From: Acidobacteriota bacterium
GTDB taxonomy: Bacteria; Acidobacteriota; Blastocatellia; Pyrinomonadales; Pyrinomonadaceae
Direction: 5' to 3'
Length of the DNA: 43,861 bases
NCBI GenBank assembly: GCA_003223975.1
Contig: QHXS01000045.1
Location: 1-43,861 of the forward strand
Positions within the stretch are counted from its first letter, which is position 1; the number at the start of each line of letters is the position of its first letter. This document shows positions 9,262 through 18,586 of the stretch, piece by piece. A program made the translations under genes and the position numbers. The notes below the pieces were generated by a model that was given only the letters and a program-made list of their open reading frames with translations, had not been told where the DNA came from and made no database searches.

Positions 9262-10557
9262 CTAATGCAGGAAGGTTAGATTTGAGGCCGGCGCAATTCC
9301 GTTCATTGCGTTCGTTAGCATTGGAATTATCCCTTCGGTTTCCATATATTCGCGGCCGAGCAGGCGGCGAAAACGCTTTTCCTTAGATACGCCAGTCAAT
9401 TCGTTATACATACCTTTGAAAAATGCTTGCACGATCTCAGGCGCGAATTGTTTGCCGGAATTTCGCTGAAGGTCTGCAAATACCTCATTCGCGGGCCGAC
9501 GTCGTTTGTACGGACGGTCGGTCGTCATCGCATCGAACGAATCCGCTAAGTTTACTATTTTCGCGATATACGGGATCTCGCGGTCGAATAACCCGTCCGG
9601 ATAACCGCGGCCGTCGAGCCGTTCGTGATGATATTTTGCCGCTAGAGGAACATCCGAATATGGATGGCTGATGGGCATAAGGATCTCGTAACCGACGCCC
9701 GGATGCTTGTTCAGCTCCGACGATTCCTTTGCATTTATACGGTACGGCGCGTTGATGATCTTTCGCTCGACCGTGATCTTGCCGATGTCGTGCAAGTAGC
9801 CCGCAACCGCCGCGCCTTCGACTTCCTGCTCTTTCCAACCGAGCTCTTCCGCGATAATCTCGGAATATTTCCCTACGCGTACGGAATGGCCCTCGGTGTA
9901 TTTGTCCTTACGGTCGATCGCCGCCGCAAACGCTTTTACTGTGTCGTTGTAGGTCATCCGCAGGTTCTCATACAATTTGCGGTTTTCTTCGGCCCGCCGT
10001 TCGAGCTCAGCCATCATGTTGCGCTGCAAAATCGCGACGCCGATATGCCGGGCCATCGCACAGATGATCTCGCGGTCGTAGCTCGTGTAGGGTTCGCCGG
10101 TCGCTTTCTGGCCCAGAAACACGGCTCCGACCGGTTCTTCGTGGACCACCAGCGGGACAAAAAGCTCGAGCCCAGACTGTTCGAAGCTATGATCGTAAAC
10201 CTGGAAAAAAGGCAGCACCTTTGCCTGTGAAACCTCAATTGGGTAAAGGCCGTTCGCTAGAAATTGCCGCTCATCTTCCTGGCAAAGCGAAAGCGCGATC
10301 GGAAAATCGTCGCGAAAACCCCGCATTGCAAGCATGTTCAGCTCGTGACCGAACGGCGAATATCGCGCAACGCCGCCGCGCATTATCGCAAGGCTTCCGA
10401 GCAGCAAATGCAACGACGTTCGCATCGTGTCCTGGAAACTCTGCTTATTCGAGACCTCTTCGCCGAGCTCGGCAAGCGCGCCAAAAGTGTGGATGAGCCT
10501 GTTTCGCTCATCCGCCATCCGCTTAACGTCCGCAATTTTGAAATCCTGTATTCTCAA
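9262..10557 (-). CDS. GAF domain/HD-GYP phosphodiesterase
   Basis: YLHDIGKI, YHHERLDGRGYPDG. The listed start is TTG at 10557; an ATG at 10518 (MADERNRL) may be the true start. Confidence 0.92.
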   Translation of the reverse strand: MRIQDFKIADVKRMADERNRLIHTFGALAELGEEVSNKQSFQDTMRTSLHLLLGSLAIMRGGVARYSPFGHELNMLAMRGFRDDFPIALSLCQEDERQFLANGLYPIEVSQAKVLPFFQVYDHSFEQSGLELFVPLVVHEEPVGAVFLGQKATGEPYTSYDREIICAMARHIGVAILQRNMMAELERRAEENRKLYENLRMTYNDTVKAFAAAIDRKDKYTEGHSVRVGKYSEIIAEELGWKEQEVEGAAVAGYLHDIGKITVERKIINAPYRINAKESSELNKHPGVGYEILMPISHPYSDVPLAAKYHHERLDGRGYPDGLFDREIPYIAKIVNLADSFDAMTTDRPYKRRRPANEVFADLQRNSGKQFAPEIVQAFFKGMYNELTGVSKEKRFRRLLGREYMETEGIIPMLTNAMNGIAPASNLTFLH

Positions 10558-10560
10558 ATT

Positions 10561-10584
10561 CGTAATTCGTAATTCGTGAATCGA
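10561..10584. repeat. Left 24-bp inverted repeat flanking the four-helix-bundle cassette
   Basis: CGTAATTCGTAATTCGTGAATCGA, exact reverse complement of 10961-10984; internal 7-bp period (AATTCGT). Confidence 0.95.
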
Positions 10585-10588
10585 TTCG

Positions 10589-10949
10589 CTACTTGACCTT
10601 TCGACGCAAGTGGTTCGAAAGCCCCGTTATCATTCGTCCGATGTCCTCTAGCTGTTGGTCGAGACGAGCATGTTCTTTTTCATTCAAGTATTTCAAACGA
10701 AGGGAAACAAAAAAATGTGTCTACTTCGCTTGCTGAGCCTTGTGCGTTCGACAAGAAGTACAAAAACTCTTTATCCGAATTTCGCGCCGCACCTTCCGCA
10801 ATATTTGCCGGAATCGAAGCCGCGGCCCGCCGTATTTGCGAGATCAAACCAAATCGCTCTTCGCTGGGAAAACCCTTAGTAACGTTGTAAACATCAACAA
10901 CAAAATCGACTGACTTTTGCCAAAGATCAAGTTTCCTGTGTGCCCGCAT
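10589..10949 (-). pseudogene. Four-helix-bundle protein (S23/23S rRNA intervening-sequence family), frameshifted at a T7 tract
   Basis: MRAHRKLDLWQKSVDFVVDVYNVTKGFPSEERFGLISQIRRAAASIPANIAEGAAR is characteristic. Removing one T from the coding-strand T7 (plus-strand A7, 10709-10715) restores VDTFFVSLRLKYLNEKEHARLDQQLEDIGRMITGLSNHLRRKVK*, ending at 10589-10591. Confidence 0.88.
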
Positions 10950-10960
10950 CCATCCACGCT

Positions 10961-10984
10961 TCGATTCACGAATTACGAATTACG
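10961..10984. repeat. Right 24-bp inverted repeat flanking the four-helix-bundle cassette
   Basis: TCGATTCACGAATTACGAATTACG; contains the STAS gene stop codon (10980-10982). Confidence 0.95.
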
Positions 10985-11306
10985 ATTCACGAAGTGAAAC
11001 GTGCTTCGTCACGCCCAGCATGTCGAAAAGCTCGACCGTATCCTCTTTAACATCGGAAAATACGACCCTCGCCCCGCGCACCGCCGCCGAATCGATAATA
11101 CCGAGCAAAATAGAAACGCCGACACTGTTTACCAGTTCTGTCTGCGAAAAATTGAGAATAAGCTCATCGCAGCCTTCTTGAAGCCTTGTTTTGCATTCGC
11201 GCTCGATCTTTTCGCCCGAAAGCTTGTTCAAATAATCGGTTGCGTAAACGACAGCTTGTTTCGAAGCGCCTTCGCTCGCGGCGTTCATTGGTACGTCACC
11301 GTCCAC
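10980..11306 (-). CDS. STAS-domain anti-sigma factor antagonist
   Basis: LILNFSQTELVNSVGVSILLGIIDSAAVRGARVVFSDV is STAS-like; a Ser sits at the usual phosphorylation region (NSVGVS). Confidence 0.85.
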   Translation of the reverse strand: MDGDVPMNAASEGASKQAVVYATDYLNKLSGEKIERECKTRLQEGCDELILNFSQTELVNSVGVSILLGIIDSAAVRGARVVFSDVKEDTVELFDMLGVTKHVSLRES

Positions 11307-11431
11307 AATTGAAATTCCTTTTGTCTTAGTATTTACGTCGAATAATAAAGAACTTACTTGAGGTTATGTTTAACACATCGACCTCCCGAAAACAACAATA
11401 ATCTGCGGAAGCGAAGTTTCGGACGATTCGG

Positions 11432-12592
11432 CTACTTGCGGAGCTTTCGCCATTCGGAGATCAGTAGATATAGGATCTCGGTCGAGCCGGAGACGATCTT
11501 CACGGTCGGGTGAATGCTCTTTCCTAAAAAGTCGCCGGCGCCGGTTAGTACAATGCCGTCGTCCTGGCGAAGAACCGTTTCGAGCTCGGCCCTGGTGATC
11601 TTGAAATTCAGATCGAGGCGGGATTTGCTTCCAATAATGATCGCATCACGGTCCAGGCCGAATGCGGCATCCGGAAGGTTGGAGCTGCTGCGGACTTTTC
11701 CCGGGAAGTTGACGGTTTCGCCGCCCTCGATCGCCTTGAGGAAATAGGGCACAGAGGAATTCCTGCCGTGCTCAAACTCGATCATGCCGAACAAAAGGTT
11801 AGCCTTGGCATGCGAGCTGTTGAGAATCAAGACGTCTTTTACAAGGTCGGCCGCTGGAATCAGCTCACCCTTAGAGATCAGCTCTTCCGCCTGTGCAAGG
11901 ACAGTATCGATCCGCAGGGGCTGCATCACAGCATAAATGCTTTGTTCTTTGCCGGCGATCGAAAGATCTGCGTGAACCGTTTGCGAAAGGTAGCCGCGCC
12001 GTCGCAGATCTATTCGATACGAACCCGGTTTGATCAGGTATTTCTTGAGCGGCTTGTTAAACCGGCCAACGTTTTCGATCTCGATCTCAGCGTCGGCAAC
12101 GTTCGCTTTGAAATTGAGGATCGCCATTTGAGGCCGCATGTTCACAACGACCTTTCGGCGCGATCCGGCTTCGAGTTCGATCACGCGGGTTTCATCGAAA
12201 TACCCACTTTTCGAAACCCGTAAGTTATAACGGGCCGACGGCAGCGAGCGAGATATCACCGAGGGCGAATGCGAAGTAACTACGATCGGTTGAGTATTCG
12301 CTGCATCTTCGCCGCTCGTGAGATATACGCGGCTTGCGGCTTCGTTAACTACGATCGAAAGCCGGCCGGTTTGCGGAATTACAGGCTTTGATGCGCGAAC
12401 AGGCTTTTGATATTTCGCAGCGGCCGTCCGAAGTCGACTACTCATTACGGCCGGCGTTGGCTTTCGAAAATTGGAGCTCCGGCCGTCACCGCCCTGTGCT
12501 GACGCGGTGATGGCGACGCTTAGAAGGCCGATCGACATCATTGCGATCGATCTGATCAGATCAGTTAATTCCTTGACGGATCTTTGACACAT
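11432..12592 (-). CDS. Secreted/periplasmic protein with PEGA-like repeats and a TPR-like segment
   Basis: N-terminal signal-like segment; two segments of the type LPSARYNLRVSKSGYFDETRVIEL / LIKPGSYRIDLRRRGYLSQTVHADL. Overlaps the upstream gene by 28 nt. Confidence 0.65.
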   Translation of the reverse strand: MCQRSVKELTDLIRSIAMMSIGLLSVAITASAQGGDGRSSNFRKPTPAVMSSRLRTAAAKYQKPVRASKPVIPQTGRLSIVVNEAASRVYLTSGEDAANTQPIVVTSHSPSVISRSLPSARYNLRVSKSGYFDETRVIELEAGSRRKVVVNMRPQMAILNFKANVADAEIEIENVGRFNKPLKKYLIKPGSYRIDLRRRGYLSQTVHADLSIAGKEQSIYAVMQPLRIDTVLAQAEELISKGELIPAADLVKDVLILNSSHAKANLLFGMIEFEHGRNSSVPYFLKAIEGGETVNFPGKVRSSSNLPDAAFGLDRDAIIIGSKSRLDLNFKITRAELETVLRQDDGIVLTGAGDFLGKSIHPTVKIVSGSTEILYLLISEWRKLRK

Positions 12593-13914
12593 CGAAACCC
12601 CGTGCTGTTGTATTCCTTTTCACCAACGGCGCCGTAGAAGCCGCGAAAATATGTCGTCGCCGTTTTGGTATCGCTTTGCCAGTTTCCGCCGCGAATAACT
12701 TTCAGGCGAAGCCGCGACCAGGGAATTTGCTTTCCGCCTGGAATGCTTTTCGCGTCGCTCGCAGTCCATTCCCAAGCGTTGCCGGACATATCGAGTACGC
12801 CGAACGGTGACGTTCCGCCCTGCCCTACCTCACGAATCCCGCCAGCCGTCTTCGCAGCATTTGCCAGACTCTGGTTCCATTCGTTTCCCCACGGATAAAT
12901 GCGGCCATCGGTGCCGCGGGCAGCAAATTCCCATTCGGCCTCGGTGGGCAACCGCATACCTTTCCACGCTGCAAATTCGAGTGCGTCGTACCATGAAACG
13001 CCGGTCACTGGAAATTTACTCAACTCGGGCTGAGGTCGGCTATCGATCCACGATGCAGGGGGTTCGTGGCCTGTCGCATTGACGAATTCGGAGTATGCCG
13101 CATTCGTTACTTCGGTGACATCTATATAGAACGGACGAACTGAAACGAGATGTGCGGGCCGCGAGAATGCATCGCCGCCGTCGCTGCCCATCATAAACTC
13201 CCCGCCCGGTACGAGTACCATTCCGGCCGGAGGGACGTTCGCGGGTTGCGCCGAACCGGCCACCGACACATCAAGCGCGCCGGGAATCGGCTGCGGCATT
13301 TCGAAGATCAACATCGTCGCCAATGCGCCGGCCGCAAACGATATGAGCCCGAATGTAAGAGTGGCTGCAACCCGCATCAGACGGCGCATGCCGTGCACAG
13401 GTCTAGTAATCGCCGAGCTCTGCGGATTGACATTTACTTGTTCGGTATTCTCGGTTTCGGGTGAGCTAATTTCGGCGGGCGATTCCACGACGGGGCTGAT
13501 CTCAGTTTGCGGTTCGACCACCTCATCCAGAAGAATGGGCTTCACGATCTGCGTTTCGACATCGTCGTCTATTTCGTCGAGTCGCAAACCTGAAAGGCTT
13601 TGCTCGAATTCGTCGTCGGCCTCTTCGTCTTCGAAAACAGGATCGGGCATTAGACGGCTGCCCGTTGACACAGGCGCCAAAGGTTCTTCGTCGAAGCTCG
13701 GAACGAAAACCATCTCTGCGGGAAACTCGAGTGGACCGGTCGGCGAAGGTTGCATGCTCAACGTTATTGAACCGAAATCAGGAGAGCGGCCTGCGGCCGC
13801 CGACATCGATCGTGTTGCTTTGTGCTCGGGTCGAACGGACGCAAGTGCCCGGCCACAATTGAAACAAAAGCGGCGGTCATCTTTGCTTTCTAAACCGCAG
13901 TTTGGGCAAAGCAT
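12565..13914 (-). CDS. Zinc-ribbon/TM protein with a C-terminal FGE-sulfatase (SUMF1-like) domain
   Basis: MLCPNCGLESKDDRRFCFNCGRAL zinc ribbon; central TM; VLVPGGEFMMGSDGG...RLPTEAEWEFAARG...GNAWEWTASD...STGFRCVKD. Confidence 0.92.
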   Translation of the reverse strand: MLCPNCGLESKDDRRFCFNCGRALASVRPEHKATRSMSAAAGRSPDFGSITLSMQPSPTGPLEFPAEMVFVPSFDEEPLAPVSTGSRLMPDPVFEDEEADDEFEQSLSGLRLDEIDDDVETQIVKPILLDEVVEPQTEISPVVESPAEISSPETENTEQVNVNPQSSAITRPVHGMRRLMRVAATLTFGLISFAAGALATMLIFEMPQPIPGALDVSVAGSAQPANVPPAGMVLVPGGEFMMGSDGGDAFSRPAHLVSVRPFYIDVTEVTNAAYSEFVNATGHEPPASWIDSRPQPELSKFPVTGVSWYDALEFAAWKGMRLPTEAEWEFAARGTDGRIYPWGNEWNQSLANAAKTAGGIREVGQGGTSPFGVLDMSGNAWEWTASDAKSIPGGKQIPWSRLRLKVIRGGNWQSDTKTATTYFRGFYGAVGEKEYNSTGFRCVKDPSRN

Positions 13915-13995
13915 AGGGCGGGCGCGAGAAATCTAATTTGTAGTTTAGACGGATTTTTTTTCTACGTCGATAAAATACGGCGGGAAATTAAATTT

Positions 13996-16197
13996 TTATG
14001 CGGATGGTTTTATGAGTTTAACCATAGTTATCTGCGTTCCGTCATCGACCGACTCGATACGAACTTCGTCCATGAGCGAGCGGATCAGACCCAAGCCCCA
14101 GCCGCGACGTTTATCGTCGCCCTCGGCTTCCGGGCGGATCGGCATTCGATCCGTCAATCGCATTCCCCGATTCGAAACGATGATCACGACCTTTTCTTCG
14201 TCGACGGAAAACCTTTGTTTTATCTTCCCGTCGGGCGAAAGGCTGTGCTCGGCGGCGTTTATGCAGGCCTCCACGAGAGCGGTCTTGATCTGGTTAACAG
14301 CCTTTGGCGGAAACGCGTATTTTCGCGCTATCTCTTCGAACGCGTGGACGGCGATCAACTCGGTCTCTTCGCCGATCGGGATAACGATCTCGTATTCGTA
14401 TGCTTCGGATTTCGCTGGGGAGCCGCCGTGCAGAAATTCACGCAAAAGTTGCGCTTGTTTCCGGCTGGAGCCAAAACCGCCTTGTTCGGCAAGGAGGTCG
14501 AGGGCTCCGTCGGAAAATCCTTCCGGAGCAATTAGCCAGATCTTATGTTCTGAATAACCGAGTTTGTCTGCAACAGTATCGAGTCGGTCGACCCATTCGC
14601 GGGTTAGCGAATAGTCGGCCTCTAATTTCGAATCGATCTCGGCGGCGAACCACACTATCTCGCTTTCATCGCTGTAACTGCGGTCCGCGAACCCGACGGC
14701 GATCACCGCTCTATCCGGCTCGGTCGGTTCGCCGAATTCAGGCAAATGATCGACGATCGGCGCTGCGTGAGCGACCAGCGGCAACGTCATTTGCTCGCCC
14801 TCTTTTGCGATCTGAGATCGCGCTTCGCTTGCCGACAAGCCTTTGAGATTTTCGCGGAAGAGCCGGTAATCCAGCAACGACCGTGGCACCCGCTGCATGT
14901 CAAAATCGAGTAATAGTTCGGTCATTCCCAAAGCGGCCCCGCGTCGATAATCGCTTGCCACAAGCTTTGGCGCTCGTTTCAAGGCGTTGGTTACAGTTTG
15001 GGCGGCCGTTACGGCTAGCGATCCGATATTGGTGGAAGCACGGTGGCGAGCGATAAGAAAATCCCGAAGGATTTCGTCATCGCTTACTTGTGCGGCACCT
15101 GTATTAACGTCGAGCACTTCGTCGACTGAAAGAATGTCGATCATTCGACCAAAAATATCGGGTCGAACTCCAAGTCTTTCCCTCAAGGTCTCCAGCCTGA
15201 ACCTTTCGTTTCCGTTTCCGATCGTGTGATAAAGGGCTTCGTAAAGTTTTTGCCTCAGAATCGGTTCGGAGGCAGCTCTCGCGAAGTTGTCATCGAAATA
15301 TGTACCGAGGCCACCTTCCAAAAGCTCTTTTGAATAAAGTCGCTCGACCTCGCGATATGACTGAAGTGCGACGCGTTTCGAAGTTGCGGCTTCCAGGAAC
15401 GATTCCAGCAATCTCGGTCTTCCGGCGAATTTAAGAGCGACAAGATCACGGCTTTGTTCGTTCATGTCAACACCACGATCTGCCGCCGCTGTGGCTGCGA
15501 GATCGACAAATGACTTTCTGTCGAGCCGCTCCACATCGATCCGCTGCTCTGCGATAGATTTCATCGAGTACCTCGATCGCGAACCAAGTACGATCTGCGT
15601 TCCCGAACGGCCGGCAATATTGACCATCTCGTCAACGAACACCCGGCCATTTTCGAGATTAACGGATTGATGGAGGTCGTCCACGATCACAAAAGCTCGA
15701 AATCCGCCTGCAAATGATGCTCGAAACGGTGCACTCAATGATGAGCGAATGAACGATCTTTCATCGTTTAACGGCCCCTCATTCTTACAGGCTTTACACA
15801 GTCGACTGATCCAATCTACGTCATTGATCGGCGAAAGCGTTTCAAGTTCGCATATGTCAGGAGCGCTGGCGATCAAACCCGGCTCTTGACGCCGAAAAGC
15901 GATCGCCTGCAAAACGAATTGATAAAGGTAATTCGCAGTTGCCGTGTAAGCCGTTGCATCTCTCGAATTGAGCGAATAGTAAAAAGGAACAACAAACCGC
16001 TGCTCAAAAAACAAACGGTCGTAAAGTTGACGAAGCAATTCCGATGTTCCTGTACCTGCTCGGCCCGAAAGATGGATACTGCCCGATCCCATATCGGACA
16101 CAGCTCGCAAATAGAGCCGGTCGAGCTCGGCGTCGCGGCCAACGAACTTGTCCGGGTGCTTTCGGGCAAGCAAAGGTTTTGCGGTACGCGTGCTCAT
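13996..16197 (-). CDS. NTPase domain fused to a C-terminal RsbW-like anti-sigma HATPase
   Basis: FVGRDAELDRLYLRA...HLSGRAGTGTSELL...FRAFVIVDDLH; C-terminus KTALVEACINAAEHS...RGWGLGLIRSLMDEVRIE typical of HATPase_c_2. Confidence 0.85.
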   Translation of the reverse strand: MSTRTAKPLLARKHPDKFVGRDAELDRLYLRAVSDMGSGSIHLSGRAGTGTSELLRQLYDRLFFEQRFVVPFYYSLNSRDATAYTATANYLYQFVLQAIAFRRQEPGLIASAPDICELETLSPINDVDWISRLCKACKNEGPLNDERSFIRSSLSAPFRASFAGGFRAFVIVDDLHQSVNLENGRVFVDEMVNIAGRSGTQIVLGSRSRYSMKSIAEQRIDVERLDRKSFVDLAATAAADRGVDMNEQSRDLVALKFAGRPRLLESFLEAATSKRVALQSYREVERLYSKELLEGGLGTYFDDNFARAASEPILRQKLYEALYHTIGNGNERFRLETLRERLGVRPDIFGRMIDILSVDEVLDVNTGAAQVSDDEILRDFLIARHRASTNIGSLAVTAAQTVTNALKRAPKLVASDYRRGAALGMTELLLDFDMQRVPRSLLDYRLFRENLKGLSASEARSQIAKEGEQMTLPLVAHAAPIVDHLPEFGEPTEPDRAVIAVGFADRSYSDESEIVWFAAEIDSKLEADYSLTREWVDRLDTVADKLGYSEHKIWLIAPEGFSDGALDLLAEQGGFGSSRKQAQLLREFLHGGSPAKSEAYEYEIVIPIGEETELIAVHAFEEIARKYAFPPKAVNQIKTALVEACINAAEHSLSPDGKIKQRFSVDEEKVVIIVSNRGMRLTDRMPIRPEAEGDDKRRGWGLGLIRSLMDEVRIESVDDGTQITMVKLIKPSA

Positions 16198-18443
16198 CAG
16201 TGAACCTGGTCCCCGGCATCAATCGCGGAATCAAAGATCTGAACGTTGTTCCGCCCTTTTCCCTTTGCAGAATAAAGCGCCTTGTCCGCCGCAGAGATCA
16301 GTTCCTCCGCCGTTCGAATCGTTTCGGATAAAGTTGCAATGCCTATGCTTACTGTAACTTTTCGGTCGGGAAATACTGTCTGTTCGACGCGCGCCCTGAT
16401 GCGTTCCGCTATCACTTTCGCTTCAGTGCTCGAGGTCTCCGGCAAAAGCACCGAGAATTCCTCGCCGCCATATCTCGCTGCAACGTCTGCACCACGGACC
16501 GTTTCTTTAAGGATCGCGCCGACGATTCGAAGAGCCTCGTCGCCCGCCGGATGGCCGAACCTATCGTTGTAAGATTTGAATTCGTCCACATCGAGCATGA
16601 GAAAGCTGAGCGGATCGCTGCTCCGTCCCACTCGGTTGATCTCTTCCGCGAGCCGCTCTTCGATATAACGGCGGTTAAGAAGGCCTGTCAATGGATCGGT
16701 TATTGACAACTGTGCAAATTCGCCGATCTTTTCCTGCAGCGTCATTCGGTCGACCGCGACCGCAATCTGCGGCGAGATCGAATCGAGGACATCAAGATCG
16801 CTTTTGTCGAAAACGTCGCCGGTCGATTTGTCCGTAAAATTCATTACTGCCAACGACTCGCCTCCGAGCTTGATCGGATAGCTTAAGAATGACGGCGAGA
16901 CGTACCTTCTGGAAGCAGGAGCGGGCGAGAGAGAGATCTTTGCGATGTCCGGCACCAATGCCGGTTCGCCGTTTTCAAAGATATGCCTTGCGACACGCGA
17001 ACCTAGTTCCGGATCGAGAGAAATATCTTCGGGTGCTCCGATATAGGCCTTAGCGGTAAGCCGGTCCTCAGGATCGCGCAACAATAGCGACGCTCTTTCC
17101 GACCCAAGAAGCTGAGCGGAAACGTCGGTCAAAGTTTGCCAGAAGTCCTTCCGGTCGATATTTCGGATCTGCTCGCTAAATTCTTTTACGATCCGAGATC
17201 GACGATCTCGAACTGCTACGGCTTCGCGCAATCTAAGGATCTCAAGTCTCGAAGCCACGTACCGGCAGAACTTGATGATACGGCTGCTCAGGTCCGGATC
17301 GATCGATTCGCGTTCGATACCTAGGGCATTTCGGACCTCACCGCCTATGACGACCGGGAATAAGTGGATCGTTCGCTTTTTGCGTGAAGCCTCGCTTTGT
17401 GCTTCTCTCAAAACGATCGGAGAATCGTCGCGAACGGCCGCTCGCATTCGCTTGTCGTCCGCTGAGAGCGCGATACGAACCGGTTTATTTTCAAATGCCC
17501 CGAATGTTGCTGCCATCTCGAATTCGGCACGGTCAAGCTGAAGCCAAAGCGAGGATTCGATGCCGTAATGCCCCGACAGGAACTCAAGTATTCGTCGGCA
17601 AGCCAGCTTGTACGAGACCTTCAAAAGAGAAGGTATGAATGAACGCCACGCTTCGCGGTCCGAAATGTCGGTTGACGCGGAAATCGCCGCCGGCTCGAGC
17701 TTCACGTTCACCATCGATGACTCGAATGGATCAGTGGCCCGCTTTTCGCCCTCGCCGGTTTCGAACTTGTAATTCAAGAGCGACGACTCAAATGGATCGG
17801 CATTTGGGGGCGTATCGTTCTGAGCTTCGGGGGTCCGTATTTCTTTCGCTGCTTCTTCTCGCTCGCGATTCGCGGCAATGTCGTCAAGGAGGGTTTTGTC
17901 CAGATCGCCGATCCGGCGTTGCAGCTCATCGACGCGAGCCGGCGACGTCGATATGATCACGTTCTCGAAGAACGAGTTTGCCTGAAATTGTTTCCAATCG
18001 CCGTCGACGGCTCGTGCCGTCGCCTGCCGATAATTTTCAGAGCTGGAAAATGCTCGCCCGAAGATCGTTACAAGCTCCCGATTTCCCTTTTTCAGCGCAA
18101 TAGCTTTGCAATCAAGGCCGGCATGGCAGCGATATTCAATGACGCCCCCGGCTTCGATCGAGCGACTCATTGCTCTGCCGCAATACTCAGCACAACTCGG
18201 CCCAAATTCTTGCGAGGGATAAAGATCTCTGCAGATCGAATTGTTGTTAGCAGCTGTCCGTTCCGTCCCACTTTTGTCCAAAACGACAATAGCCACGCCG
18301 CTTTCGGCAGCGAGGTTTTCCAGCGGGCTTTCATTCTTCGTTAGTTTCGTCGCCATTTTCCGAAACGCATTCGTCTCGCGCTCCGCATGTTTGCGGATCA
18401 GGATGTCGTTTGATGCAGTTTCGTCATTGCTTGATATGTCCAA
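16197..18443 (-). CDS. PocR-like sensor/GAF/GGDEF diguanylate cyclase
   Basis: CAEYCGRAMSRSIEAGGVIEYRCHAGLDCKAI (PocR-like), SDLDVLDSISPQIAVAVDR (GAF), AARYGGEEFSVLLPE (GGEEF). Its TGA overlaps the downstream ATG (ATGA) at 16195-16199. Confidence 0.88.
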   Translation of the reverse strand: MDISSNDETASNDILIRKHAERETNAFRKMATKLTKNESPLENLAAESGVAIVVLDKSGTERTAANNNSICRDLYPSQEFGPSCAEYCGRAMSRSIEAGGVIEYRCHAGLDCKAIALKKGNRELVTIFGRAFSSSENYRQATARAVDGDWKQFQANSFFENVIISTSPARVDELQRRIGDLDKTLLDDIAANREREEAAKEIRTPEAQNDTPPNADPFESSLLNYKFETGEGEKRATDPFESSMVNVKLEPAAISASTDISDREAWRSFIPSLLKVSYKLACRRILEFLSGHYGIESSLWLQLDRAEFEMAATFGAFENKPVRIALSADDKRMRAAVRDDSPIVLREAQSEASRKKRTIHLFPVVIGGEVRNALGIERESIDPDLSSRIIKFCRYVASRLEILRLREAVAVRDRRSRIVKEFSEQIRNIDRKDFWQTLTDVSAQLLGSERASLLLRDPEDRLTAKAYIGAPEDISLDPELGSRVARHIFENGEPALVPDIAKISLSPAPASRRYVSPSFLSYPIKLGGESLAVMNFTDKSTGDVFDKSDLDVLDSISPQIAVAVDRMTLQEKIGEFAQLSITDPLTGLLNRRYIEERLAEEINRVGRSSDPLSFLMLDVDEFKSYNDRFGHPAGDEALRIVGAILKETVRGADVAARYGGEEFSVLLPETSSTEAKVIAERIRARVEQTVFPDRKVTVSIGIATLSETIRTAEELISAADKALYSAKGKGRNNVQIFDSAIDAGDQVH

Positions 18444-18570
18444 TCGGCCCGGTATTTCAACAAAATTATCCCTTATTAAGATATTTCCGGATGCATCGCT
18501 TCAATGCAAGGTCGTACCAAAGCCGCACAAAACAAAACTCGATAAGTGCCCAATAATCGGTAAATTTCGT

Positions 18571-18586
18571 TGGCACGCCAATTGAA
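18571..18586 (+). promoter_or_regulatory. Candidate sigma-54-like element or inverted-repeat operator
   Basis: TGGCACGCCAATTGAA against TGGCACGNNNNTTGCA; deviates at the C of the -12 GC. Also reads as TTGGC-AC-GCCAA (18570-18581). Confidence 0.35.

Noticed and set aside
10655-10879. 74-aa plus-strand ORF
   Set aside because: Antisense to the four-helix-bundle gene.
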